Source of the DNA: Isoperla grammatica
Taxonomy: Eukaryota; Arthropoda; Insecta; Plecoptera; Perlodidae
NCBI GenBank assembly: GCA_945910005.1
Contig: OX246746.1
Span: 14,344,868 to 14,408,867, forward strand
Direction of reading: 5' to 3'
DNA length: 64,000 nt
The position numbers and the translations under genes are program-made. Positions 51,433 to 61,404 of this stretch are shown piece after piece (the stretch's first letter is position 1; each line of letters opens with the position of its first letter). The notes under the pieces were generated by a model. The model was not told where the DNA came from, did not search any database, and saw only the letters and a list, made by a program, of their open reading frames with translations.

Positions 51433-52320
51433 TTGCATGATACTGTGTTATATATACATCCCATGAATTATTGAGAATTAATCTTATTCTTATTCTTATA
51501 CCTTTTGTAACCAGAACAACACTGAGAATTGGCGAATTAGGCATATAAAAAAATCTCTCGTGCGGATATTTGAAGAAAAAAACACATTTTTAAGTGAAAT
51601 TTTAATTTTTGAATAAATCCAACTTACAAATTTTTGTATTTTTATTTTCGATCGATAACGATAATTGTCCTTCGATTGTCGATACCCATATTTGGAATCG
51701 ATGCCAATTCCATATAATATTGTATGAACTATAAATATTTGCATTATTATCGTGTCTACACGTGGTTTTACTTCCAAAAGTGAGGAACTAGAAGATAAAA
51801 CGTGGAAAATATAAAACGTATAGACTGAGGAACTGTTTTTGAGTTGAATTGTTGAATTCGCTCCACTCAGCTCGTCTGAGTAGGAGGCGATGAATACTTT
51901 TCACGGTTCAATTCAATTTAATCACTCCCATTGAACGCTTTCCAAGTATTGGGTCTACCTAGTTACTCTTTTTCTACAGTTTTTGTGCTCAATGCCAATG
52001 AGGTATTGTCCAAAATTGAATAATAGCAATTCGTTATAAATCTACGAAGAAGGTGGTTTTTGCTTAGAAGATAGATAATTGTTTCAATGAGGTTCCGAAA
52101 CTACTTTTTCTACTCATATTCTCGTCATGGATGAGATTGCACAAAAGTGTACGTATTCAATCCAACACCAAATGTTCCCTTTCATGGCAAAATAAACAGA
52201 TGTTGAGGGTCTGCATATACACGGACATTACCGCTAATTGTTATCATATATTATCGATGTGCATTACTTATCATTGTAATAATAAACATATATATATATG
52301 TCAATAAAAAAATCAAATAA
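51433..52320. other. gene-free stretch
   Basis: AT-rich sequence without a supported exon or organised repeat. Confidence 0.4.
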
Positions 52321-52414
52321 AAAAAATCCTGCCCACGAAACCTTTAGTGTTTTAATATAAATATATATATATATATATATATCTATATGAATATTTTTCA
52401 AGAACACTCTTGAC

Positions 52415-52486
52415 GTCCCGGTGGTCTAGGGGTTATGGCGCCCACCCGGCAAGTGGGAGACCTGGGTTCGATTCCCAGTCGGGGTG
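52415..52486 (+). tRNA. tRNA-like gene, anticodon loop reads GGC (Ala-type), unusual C33
   Basis: 72 bases fold into a full cloverleaf. The acceptor GTCCCGG pairs with TCGGGGT (with G-T wobbles); the D arm is GTCT/TGGC with AGGGGTTA in the loop. The anticodon stem CCCAC/GTGGG has loop CCGGCAA, and the T stem CTGGG/CCCAG has loop TTCGATT. Six T residues at 52489-52494 make a Pol III terminator. The loop would give anticodon GGC, normally absent for alanine in eukaryotes, and position 33 is C instead of the near-universal T. The body resembles tRNA-Glu/Gly-type sequences. It could be a tRNA pseudogene or a SINE head rather than a working tRNA. Confidence 0.6.
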
Positions 52487-52507
52487 GGTTTTTTAATTTC
52501 TGGATTT

Positions 52508-52541
<34 letters not shown>

Positions 52542-52580
52542 TATATTTATATATACTTGGAGAGGCCAAAAGGTTGAGTT

Positions 52581-52618
52581 AATTGGAACTCAGAACAAGT
52601 TTGTTCTGAGTTCCAATT
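52581..52618. repeat. perfect 18-bp-arm palindrome
   Basis: AATTGGAACTCAGAACAA, a 2-base spacer, then its exact reverse complement. A perfect stem of this length suggests a recent fold-back duplication. Confidence 0.9.
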
Positions 52619-53061
52619 ATATATATATATCAATAAAATTAAAATAATTGCGGGTTATTCCATAAATCCTGGCCACGAAAGCTTTAGTGTTTTAATATAT
52701 ATATATATTTAAAATCGCAAATATGTACTCCATTAAATTAATATCCAACATTCGATACAATAGTGAGTCCCATAAAAATACACAAGTAGCTTTTCTGTGG
52801 GGATAACAAAACAGAACGAAATTGAATTAAATCTAGACTCCAAATAACAACAACTAATAAAAAAACATTATAATTATTTTTTAACACTCTTTATTCGATG
52901 TAAGAGCCTCGGCCCTCAAGTCTTTTAGGAAGTTGTTAAAATTAAATGACACCGATAGTATTTGGCACTAATGATATTTCAATGACAGTTTACAATAGGC
53001 CATACATCTTTTCAAACTTATATATCTTTAAACACTCACGCAGGCTTTCGCGGCCCGGGTC

Positions 53062-53254
53062 AATCAATAAACTTGAACTTGGCTTTCGGGTATAGCCGCG
53101 TCGATTATCGCTTAAAAGCTGACGTTTCGGGAAGGTTACACTTCCCATGTTCAGAGCTAAAACTTGAATGGGTAGTGTAACCTGCCCGAAACGTAAGCTT
53201 TTAAGCGATAATCGACGCGGCTATACCCGAAAGCCAAGTTCAAGTTTATTGATT
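53062..53254. mobile_element. 193-bp foldback element
   Basis: The left arm AATCAATAAACTTGAACTTG, GCTTTCGGGTATAGCCGCGT, CGATTATCGCTTAAAAGCT is repeated in inverted form up to 53254 with few mismatches, around a short centre (CCCATGTTCAGAGC). It has no coding capacity and is MITE-like. Confidence 0.8.
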
Positions 53255-53773
53255 ATATATCTTTCTTTGATTGGAGCATATTCAATGTTTGTCCTAAACA
53301 AAACGGCAACACGGCAACACGGCAACACTGCTATTTTTGGAATCGAGTCTTGTCCTGTTACCCCACGACCTCGAATGTTGTCGAGAAGGCTCAACGCAAA
53401 TACATCAAAATCAAAACAAACATCGGAATAACTGGGTTGAAAACCCCAAGTGGTATATGTATTCATAGGTTGCACGTACGTCACATCTTTGCGCGTGGCG
53501 GCCACATTTGTGATCAAACTTTGACGTTGCCATAGAGAAACAATTGAAGGATGTTGTGGTAGAACACCTACATTCTTAGTTCTTTAAAATTCAGTTTGTT
53601 TTTTAAATAAAATTGGTATGTGCGGTATTTTTTTACTTTTTTATTACTTATGTTTACTTTTTAAATTCTAAATTAGGCTTATTTTTAAATTTGAATAGTA
53701 TTTGCCAATGATCTAGGATTGGTCCTCATCAATTGTGTCGCAATCATGGCTGCTGTGACGTCACGTGGGAACT

Positions 53774-54001
53774 ATGAATTCTCATACTTGCGAGTGCGAC
53801 AAGCCACGTAGCCGAGACAAATGGTACCAACAACAACAACAAATGTACACAACTGTTCAGTCGATTGCTTGGAAGGCTTCAAGCTACAAACTAGGGTTGA
53901 TCAAAGCCTGCACCGACCCCTCATGTAAAGTCGGCGGCATGACCACAAAGGACAAATTCAGAATCAATGCTACGCCACGTGGCTTAACACAGTATTCATA
54001 G
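53774..54001 (+). CDS. possible small ORF in duplication unit 1
   Basis: Open from an ATG at 53774 to a TAG, about 75 codons, starting MNSHTCECDKPRSRDKWY, then a glutamine run (CAA repeat) and ending PRGLTQYS. The same frame is kept in unit 2 (54281-54511), where the glutamine run differs by one codon and only about three or four residues change. Frame-preserving change hints at coding, but the copies are young and the opposite strand is also open. Not a recognised family. Confidence 0.25.
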   Translation: MNSHTCECDKPRSRDKWYQQQQQMYTTVQSIAWKASSYKLGLIKACTDPSCKVGGMTTKDKFRINATPRGLTQYS

Positions 54002-54280
54002 GTTGCACGTACGTCACATCTTTGCGCGTGGCGGCCACATTTGTGATCAAACTTTGACGTTGCCATAGAGAAACAATTGAAGGATGTTGTGGTAGAACAC
54101 GTACATTCTTAGTTCTTTAAAATTCAGTTTGTTTTTTAAATAAAATTGGTATGTGCGGTATTTTTTTACTTTTTTATTACTTATGTTTACTTTTTAAATT
54201 CTAAATTAGGCTTATTTTTAAATTTGAATAGTATTTGCCAATGATCTAGGATTGGTCCTCATGCTGTGACGCTATGTGGG

Positions 54281-54511
54281 AACTATGAATTCTCATATAC
54301 TTGCGAGTGCGACAAGCCACGTAGCCGAGACAAATGGTACCAACAACAACAAATGTACACAACTGTTCAGTCGATTGCTTGGAAGGCTTCAAGCTACCAA
54401 CTAGGGTTGATCAAAGCCCGCACCGACCCCTCATGTAAAGTCGGCGGCATGACCACAAAGGAGAAATTCAGAATCAATGCTACGCCACGTGGCCTAACAC
54501 AGTATTCATAG
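54281..54511 (+). CDS. possible small ORF in duplication unit 2
   Basis: Partner of the frame at 53774-54001, about 97% similar by eye from TCECDKPRSRDKWY to PRGLTQYS. The start differs because of a 2-bp change upstream (CATATACTTGC against CATACTTGC), so no shared ATG exists, which argues against a conserved gene. Confidence 0.2.
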   Translation, partial: NYEFSYTCECDKPRSRDKWYQQQQMYTTVQSIAWKASSYQLGLIKARTDPSCKVGGMTTKEKFRINATPRGLTQYS

Positions 54512-54894
54512 GTTGCACGTACGTCACATCTGTGCGCGTGGCGGCCACATTTGTGATCAAACTTTGACGTTGCCATCGAGAAACAATTGAAGCCTGTTGT
54601 GGTAAAACTAATACATTCTTTGTTCTTTAAAATATAGCCTGTTTTTAATATACAATTGGTATTGTGTGGTAATTTCTTATTTTTGTATTAATTATGTTTA
54701 CTTTTTAAATTCTAAATTAGGCTTATTTATTAAATTTGAATAGTATTTGCCAATGATCTAGGATTGGTCCTCATCAATTGTGTCGCAATCATGGCCGCTG
54801 TGACGTCACGTGGGAACTATGAATACTTACAAACTAAAAACTGTAGCAGTACAATATAGACAGGCAACTCCTGTATTTGAAACTAACTTTGTGT

Positions 54895-55000
54895 TCTTGC
54901 TTGTTAAAAGCTGCCAACAAAGTTTATCCCACTAACTCGCCCACGCTGAAGCGAATGGTCAATGTTGGCAATCGCTCATTTGAATATTTTACCCCCCACC
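54895..55000 (+). pseudogene. coding-like fragment, paralogue of 58950-59060
   Basis: Reads LKAANKVYPTNSPTLK, RMVNVGNRSFEYFTP, then a stop. A related fragment on the other strand at 58950-59060 reads LKAANITFPTNANIVR, LLVNVGKVYFDSLPP. DNA similarity runs over about 105 bp (TGTTAAAAGCTGCCAAC, AATGTTGGCAA, TACCCCCC shared). The family is unknown; these may be exons of a transposon. Confidence 0.4.
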
Positions 55001-55002
55001 AA

Positions 55003-55950
55003 TAAAAAACAGGGGGATGTGCATGTTTTCAATTATTAAGTAATAACTTTTGTAATAATAATGCTAGAAACCTGATCGAAAAGTGATATAGAAGATAGAC
55101 AATATATCTACAATCTGGCTAGTTCATAATCTCCTCAGATAGTACACGGTTCTTTAATTACGTGATAGAAAGTCGCCTAACTGCAATTATGAACAATTTT
55201 AATTGCATGTTGCAATATATACCACGCCATAACTAGAGAAGTATTACACTTAAAAGAATGAAACTACACAAGTGTATTACACATATTAAGTAGACAACGT
55301 TAGTGTATTTGAATTTAGTATACTATTCGTTGTGTGTTCACAATTAATTGCTACGGATATAATGTGCAAACTTCTCGCGCGGCCCGCCTCGATGCACGCA
55401 GTGTCGCCTGGTTCACGGCAGGCTCAATGCTTGCTTCTGATTGGCTGAATACGAACCTAAATCAAAACATCGAAGACGGTATGTTATGTCTTCTTGTTTT
55501 CCTCCTAAAGTAATGAAAATAATCTCACTTTTAAAAATATATGTTGAAGATGTAGGTGTTACCTAGACTTGTATAGGCGTACATTGTTATAAATTATGCA
55601 GGGAAAGTCGGAAAGCGATGACAATAACACGTAATGTACAGTTTATTCTATTAAAAATGTACATAGAATATAATAAATCTAATACATTTATTGTAAACAT
55701 AAATGTTAATTGTATATTAAATCTCTTTACCGAGTATCCCTGCATAATTAACACAATTGTAGACTTATTACCAGCCTAATAACACCTACATCTTCAACAT
55801 GTGTTTGGCTTGGGATAATTTTAATTAGGTACTTCACGAGAAAAACAAAGTGCCCTACGTAGGCCTACTGATTGTTTATGTTATGATATGTCGGGTGTAG
55901 GCTTCACGTTTCAAGTAAATATACATTTATTAGCGTAGCTATAACTATTT
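55003..55950. other. gene-free stretch
   Basis: A short CpG-rich patch (55375-55440: CTCGCGCGGCCCGCCTCGAT) followed by a CCAAT-type GATTGGCTG could be promoter-like, but no transcript is evident. The rest is AT-rich. Confidence 0.4.
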
Positions 55951-56387
55951 ATTTACCTTATTCATTGTCATCCTGATGTGTATTGCAGCAAGCTTGGGTA
56001 CTGTCAAAACATTTACACGCGTCCGTGCATGCCATCTGAATGTCTTGAGCTAGGTTGAGTACCTTACTATCATTAGATCGGTAAGCTTCAGCAATCGAAT
56101 CATCTGAATATCCACCCAGTAGACATTCCAGAAACATATGAAACGATTCAGGAATACATTTAAGGGCCTCCTCGTTACTAATTTCAAGTGACTTTCGTTT
56201 TGATAAAGCCAATATATCGGCCCTTAAACGTCTTGCTACGTTTGTCATTTGCACGAATTCTCCATTAGCAACTGGTTTAAACTGAAAGTAATTTACATCT
56301 AGCGTATCTAATCGACCAGCGTCCGTTTTATTTTTATTGTCCCTCAGAACTAAATAGGTTTCGCGTTCCTCTGGAAGTTTACCTTAA

Positions 56388-56707
56388 TGGCGGGTTTATA
56401 TAACTTACTAGTGATTAAGGATTAGCTACCAAGAGCGCGTTCATAAAACTGACTAGCCGCAACAGGCTTCTCTCATTGGCCGACAGTGAGAATACTGCTC
56501 TCCGATTGGCTGTGACTAAGGACTTGACCAAGGAGTTGAGATGTCTTCAACTTCTTAGTCAAGTCAAGACAAACCTTAGTCACAGCCAATCAGAGAGCGG
56601 TATTCTCACTGTCGGCCAATGAGAGAAGCCTGTTGCGGCTCGTCAGTTTTATAAACGCGCTCTTAGTCGCTAATCCTTAATCACTAGTCAGTTATGTAAA
56701 CCCGCCA
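56388..56707. mobile_element. MITE A of tandem pair (TAA duplication)
   Basis: 320 bp. The ends TGGCGGGTTTATATAACTTA and AGTTATGTAAACCCGCCA are inverted, and the interior also folds (AGACAAACCTTAGTCACAGC, CCAATGAGAGAAGCCTGTTG with their complements). TAA lies on both sides (56385-56387 and 56708-56710). This fits PIF/Harbinger-type non-autonomous elements. Confidence 0.85.
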
Positions 56708-56711
56708 TAAA

Positions 56712-57021
56712 TGGCGGGTTTACATAACTGACTAGTGACTAACGATTAGCGACTAAGCGAGCCCGTGACTAGGCCACGAGCTTCTTTCATTGGCTACGGT
56801 TGCGAATACTGCTCTCCGATTGGCTGTGACTAAGGTTTGTCTTGACTTGACTAAGAAGTTGAACATAGCTCAACTCCTTGGTCAAGTCCTTAGTCACGGC
56901 CAATCAGCACGCAGTATTCCCACTGTCGGCCAATGAGAGAAGCCTGTTGCGGCTAGTCAGTTTCATGAACGCGCTCTTAGTCGCTAGTCGTTAGTCACTA
57001 GTCAGTTATGTAAACCCGCCA
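56712..57021. mobile_element. MITE B of tandem pair (TAA duplication)
   Basis: 310 bp, same family and ends as MITE A (TGGCGGGTTTACATAACTGA), separated from it only by TAAA and followed by TAA (57022-57024). The two copies differ in many places, so they are separate insertions or an old duplication. Confidence 0.85.
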
Positions 57022-57854
57022 TAAGAGTTCGCACACAAGAATAAAATTCACTTGGTTCACGTATGATTGTTGCTTTAAATTTTCTTGGACATATTGTGCT
57101 TGTTATTGTTGTGTTCGTCTCACTTTGCCACTGTAAATATCTGTCCCACGCGTTTCGTATTGCAACAACATGCTGACATTTCGCAGAGTATCTGAGCTCG
57201 CCAACCAACCAAGCCATGGCCGTGTTGTTGGCGGCATTGTTGGAATACACGGCCAGGTTTTGTTTTACTTCACGACGAAAATAAACGAGATATTTGAGAT
57301 GATACTTTGCTTCAGCGGCCATAAGATCTATAATCCCACTTAAACGTACTCCTAGTTCTGGGTGTTGCTGTGAGTCTTCTAGAATGCTATCACTCATAGA
57401 GTTGGTTTGTATACATTTATAAGTTTTTCACTTTTATGGTATTGTTGACAAAACATGCAAAGGTGAACCAAAAACAGTGATTCGCCGCTACTACGGCACT
57501 TTTTTGAGGGACCAGCAATGGCATTTGTTTTGTCCTCCTTTGAATCTACTGCAAATGAGTTATGTGACAGTGATCGACTCCTCTTGGCGGCACATTGCTT
57601 TAGACGAAATATGTTTGTTTTATTCGTAAAGTCCGCGTAACACGATCTATGCCAATATAAGTTAGTGTCGGATGTTAATAGAAGTAGAACACTCCTAATG
57701 CGGGGTAACGTGTCTATGAATACTTTATGTCGTAATAATCTTCGACTTGTTGGAGAGATTCTTTCAGCTTAATTATTCCCTTATCAGATGATAATTGAAT
57801 GCCATCTTGCGTTCGGCATTGACAAATAATGCAACGATTATCTGAACTCATTGA

Positions 57855-58950
57855 TGGTATCTGTCAATGAAGCATCAACGGTAGTTAGACGGTGCACATA
57901 TTATTATCCTAGGCGTTAATTATAATACAACATAACATATATATAGTTAGTACCTGGCATGACATCGAGTACCTACTAAATAGATAATCGGATAATCGAT
58001 ACTTCAATCCAACCCACCACCGTCAACGGAACTTACAAATTACAGTTGTATAATTCAAACAGTGTAGGGTACACTAAGGTCCGTATCCATAGGGGTGCCC
58101 GTTGTTGCTGATTGATTGGTTGATATTTGGGCTTAACGTCTCATATTGTTTCAATGGATTTGTTTTCTATATGAGAAATAACATGGATGATACTGTTACC
58201 TGTAACACTGGGCGCCCCTATGGGTAGGGGACGTCTATGGATACCAGCCAAAGTGCGAACTTGTGGATTAACTGATTTATTATAACACGATTATTAAAGA
58301 TCTCTATTCAACTCGACTAATGAGTCTATTACATATTGATGTCCAGGCTGCCGCTGTCATCCGTAGTATATAATATGTATGTATATTATATTAAGTAAAC
58401 ACAGAGCTTACCAATCACAAGTGCTTCAAGAGATATCCAATAATTACATTTTTAACCGAGCAAAAATAATATTGGACAAGTTGACTACCCACGTTCGATC
58501 ACGTTCCAGACTGGCAATGTAGCGGAGGTAGGTCGAGAAAGCGCCGCCGGCCGACTCACGGGGATCGTACGCCGGCCGCGTCAATTTACACGCGCTCGTC
58601 TTTGTTGTTAAATTGTTTAAAAACTATTGACACGATTTCAGTTATCTAAAGTTTATCATTGGTCATAACACATCTTTATATTTCTGACAAAATGTCAAGT
58701 ACGTAAGTGCATTGTTTTATTTGTTAGAGATTGATACATATTTTCAAAATAAAAAAAAACACACCCACCTCAGCTAGGGGTGCTAAAAACCCTTGTTATT
58801 TTTAAAACGGATACATTTTGAATTAGCCAAATTATTACTGACTAGATTTTCTATAACAACATATTTTCAAATATTTTTTTATCTTATGTTTTATTAATTT
58901 TGTCCGCATTTTTCTAAAATGGCCATAAAATGAGTTATTTTGACTTTTGG
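57855..58950. other. gene-free stretch with foldback element
   Basis: 58082-58240 is flanked by GTATCCATAGGGGTGCCC and, inverted, GGGCGCCCCTATGG...CTATGGATACC. It contains a minus-strand SINE-tail-like TTTGGGCTTAACGTCT. A CpG-rich patch lies at 58500-58600. No exon is supported. Confidence 0.4.
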
Positions 58951-59260
58951 GGGGTAATGAGTCAAAATAAACTTTGCCAACATTTACCAGTAGACGCACA
59001 ATGTTTGCATTAGTCGGAAAAGTAATGTTGGCAGCTTTTAACACGTCGGTACAGTACGTTTCAGTTCTAGACGACTTAGCGTGTTTGGCTGGCCTGTCTA
59101 ATAAGTCTTCAACAGGTAGCAGCAGTCCTAAACAATAACAGGCCACCTCTATCGACACGAAAACCGTGTCTGCAATGCACGAAATCACTATTGACAGAAA
59201 TAAACTGTCATCAGTAATTGTTCCTATTTCCACGACATTATAATCGTCCCTACATAAACT
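58835..59260 (-). pseudogene. coding-like segment containing the LKAAN...VNVG motif
   Basis: A long minus-strand open frame (running to 59353) with non-repetitive composition: SLFLSIVISCIADTVFVS then VLKAANITFPTNANIVR and YFDSLPPKSQ. The VLKAAN part is related to 54895-55000. Upstream of 59260 the frame enters inverted-repeat DNA, so the start is not genuine. It may be a remnant of a transposon or multicopy gene. Confidence 0.35.
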
Positions 59261-59269
59261 GGACCTCCA

Positions 59270-60195
59270 GTAGACACGCACTACGATTATGAAGCGGACT
59301 GGGTTCGGACTGACTTCAGTACGCACCGAGTTCGGAACCCGTTTAGCAAGCATACTTCAATCCGGACTCCTCCTATGAGACCCTATCCCTGTCCTATTAA
59401 ACCGGGCTAGATCGGCTTCTTAACAGAACTGAAATAAGCTCGAGCTGAGGTGTTTATTAGTCGAACTCGGTGCGCACTAAACTCGGCTCGCACCGTCAAG
59501 TGCGAGCTCAGTTCGCTTGATAAACGTAGTGGCGGTTGCCGTGTCTGCCATGGGTAAAAGAGCTTGAACACCTATGCTACGCTAGCGCTACCTATTGAGA
59601 TTGTGACTGGACTAGCTGACGAGCTGGGTCACCGATATCAAAGCCGACATCACCGACTACGTTTACCACGCGAGCCGAGCTCGAGCTCATAAGCTCGAGC
59701 TGGACATTATGCGAACTGAATTTGCCTGATAAACATCTAAGCTCGAACCCAACTCAGCTCGGTGAAGAAGCCGAGCCAGCACGCTCCGTGCGATCTCAAA
59801 TTGCGTGATAAACACATGCGGACCGAACTGTGTACATACGTACGTTTAACAAGCGGTTAGCCACGCCTTCTTTTTCAGCACGAACCAGACCTGTAGTATT
59901 TAGTACGATCTCAAAGTCCGTGGTAAACGAATACCGAGCTATTGAGCTCGAGCTTATGAGCACGAGCTGGGCTCGCGTGATAAACGTAGTCACCGATATT
60001 TTAACTAGACTTCACGGATGGTTATGTTTATTTTTATTTCATTGTTGTTGACAGTCAGCTGTTGTTACTTACAGCGCCTCCTTTCAAGCGAGCTGAGCCT
60101 AAACTGGGGGGTGCGATCTGAATGTACGTGATAAACACGTACCGTACCGAGTTCGATCTGACTAGTCCGAGGTCGGCTCGCTTGATAAACGTAGT
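59270..60195. mobile_element. nest of inverted-repeat elements sharing TGATAAACGTAGT
   Basis: The word TGATAAACGTAGT (or close variants) recurs near 59518, 59978 and 60184, and inverted near 59653; TGATAAACA variants occur near 59729, 59806 and 60135. One clear element spans about 59645-59998: CACCGACTACGTTTACCACG with CGAGCTCGAGCTCATAAGCT pairs with the right arm ending GTGATAAACGTAGTCACCGA. Several related MITEs appear to have inserted into one another. Confidence 0.65.
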
Positions 60196-60198
60196 CTC

Positions 60199-60323
60199 AC
60201 GGCATTTTCCAATGGCTTGCACTGAGTGCGCACTGGGGCATCTACTGTATTGTTGTGTATTGTTGTTCTAATTGTTAAAGGCGCACTTAATGCGGTCCAA
60301 TGTAGCCATTGGAAAACGGCATA
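60199..60323. mobile_element. 125-bp foldback element
   Basis: GGCATTTTCCAATGGCT at the left pairs with AGCCATTGGAAAACGGCAT at the right. It has no coding capacity. Confidence 0.65.
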
Positions 60324-60425
60324 TTATGTTAACACAGAAAGTTGGTGTTGTAAAACTAATTTTACGCTGTAACATTGGCTAGGCCATCTATTGAACATGA
60401 GTTCATTATATTCTTCTAACCTTAA

Positions 60426-60679
60426 GCCCGGTGCACACAAATGACTATGACTAGAATTAATGTCCTTGACTAACCTTCACGTGCTAAAAGGATACGACCG
60501 GTTTGACTAACGGATTGAAATATTTTCAATTTCTTAGTCAAACCAAGATCAAACCTTAGTCACGACCAATCAGGGCGCAGGGCTCTCACTCACAGCCAAT
60601 GAAAGGAGCCCTTGCAGGTTTTCAAGCTAAGTCATAGTCAATAGTCAATAATCACTAGTCAGTTGTGTGCACCCGACTT
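60426..60679. mobile_element. MITE related to the 56.4-57.0 kb pair (TAA duplication)
   Basis: The ends GCCCGGTGCACACAA and TTGTGTGCACCCGACTT are inverted and flanked by TAA (60423-60425 and 60680-60682). The interior keeps the family pattern (TTTCTTAGTCAAACCAAGAT, ACCTTAGTCACGACCAATCA, AATCACTAGTCAGTTG). Confidence 0.8.
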
Positions 60680-60699
60680 TAAGTAAGATCACACAATAT

Positions 60700-61400
60700 C
60701 ACTTGAATGAAAATATTCTCATTTTTTTAAGATGTCAAAAGATGAAATCACGACGGCTGCTTTGGGTTTCAAATGGCATTCCCCGCCACGACCATTGTGG
60801 CGGTCCGATCTGAAAAGACATGCGCTGCGCGGTTCTGCGCAGTGACGTCATTCACATGTTCATGCAACGCGCGCGAGGTGCATGTGGCCTATTTTATCCA
60901 AAGAACTTTTGAAAGAAACTCCCAGTTTATGTTATTTCCGCGAACTTCTTTGATTCCCCATTCAATTTTTTGGCACGAAGAGCTCACATTAGATAAAATT
61001 TATTTTCATTTGTTAATTCGGTAATAATAATTAAGATACTAATATAATTATATTAATGCAAAACTTACTAACTAAAATATATTATGAATATTAATTAAAA
61101 TTAAATACATTTTTGACAATAATAGTCTGATAGAGTTCACAGGCCTGCCCAAAGCTTGGGAAGGGAACCATAGCATGGGTGAAACTGCCAGGGGGCATAT
61201 AGGTCTTTGCCTAGGCCTACCGTTTCAACGAAATCACGAGTAAGTACCTATACATGCTAAACAATATTCCGTGACTGAACTAGGCCCACAATATAAGTAA
61301 GAACTAACAACGATGTACAGAGAAACCATGCAGGTAAGCCAGGAACTAGCCCACATAAAAGCACTTGTCTACGAAATACATCAAGCTAGCTTCCTAGGCA
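60700..61400. other. gene-free stretch
   Basis: A CpG-rich patch (60775-60885, containing GTGACGTCATT, a CRE-like site) could be a promoter, but no exon is supported. Confidence 0.35.
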
Positions 61401-61404
61401 GCCT

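Larger units (their letters stand above)
52326..52705. repeat. duplicated block with TA microsatellites around a tRNA-like gene
   Basis: ATCCTGCCCACGAAACCTTT plus AGTGTTTTAATATA occurs at 52326 and again, with few changes, near 52662. TA runs lie at about 52360-52382, 52509-52540 and 52616-52630. The tRNA-like gene lies between the two copies. Confidence 0.7.
53460..54830 (+). repeat. ~510-bp tandem duplication, two full units and a partial third
   Basis: Units begin at TTCATAGGTTGCACGTACGT (53461, 53996 and about 54506). Each contains GCGCGTGGCGGCCACATTTG, an AT-rich middle with AATTCAGTTTGTTTTTTAAA, and GATCTAGGATTGGTCCTCAT. Units 1 and 3 carry the composite TGACGTCACGTG (53756-53767 and 54801-54812), a CRE overlapping an E-box-like site; unit 2 has it mutated. 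Confidence 0.9.
55957..57851 (-). pseudogene. broken gene of an uncharacterised multicopy invertebrate family
   Basis: Three coding blocks lie in order on the minus strand. Block 1 (57851 to about 57400) starts MSSDNRCIICQCRT with a CxxC pair, then LYWHRSCYADFTNKTNIFRL, a HxxCY motif, and LCMFCQQYHKSEK. Block 2 (57397-57022) contains IIDLMAAEAKYHLKYLVYF. Block 3 (56281-55957), entered by TTACTTTCAG, contains CIPESFHMFLECLLG and KVLNLAQDIQMAC. This order (zinc-like N-terminus, AAEAKYH motif, then 'IP-S-FLE..QDI') is what I remember from large uncharacterised, highly multicopy proteins in marine invertebrate genomes. Frameshifts occur near 57715, near 57403 and near 56020 (after QMAC, where the other frame gives VPKLAAIHIRM). 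Two MITEs interrupt block 2. Probably non-functional; function unknown. Confidence 0.7.
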
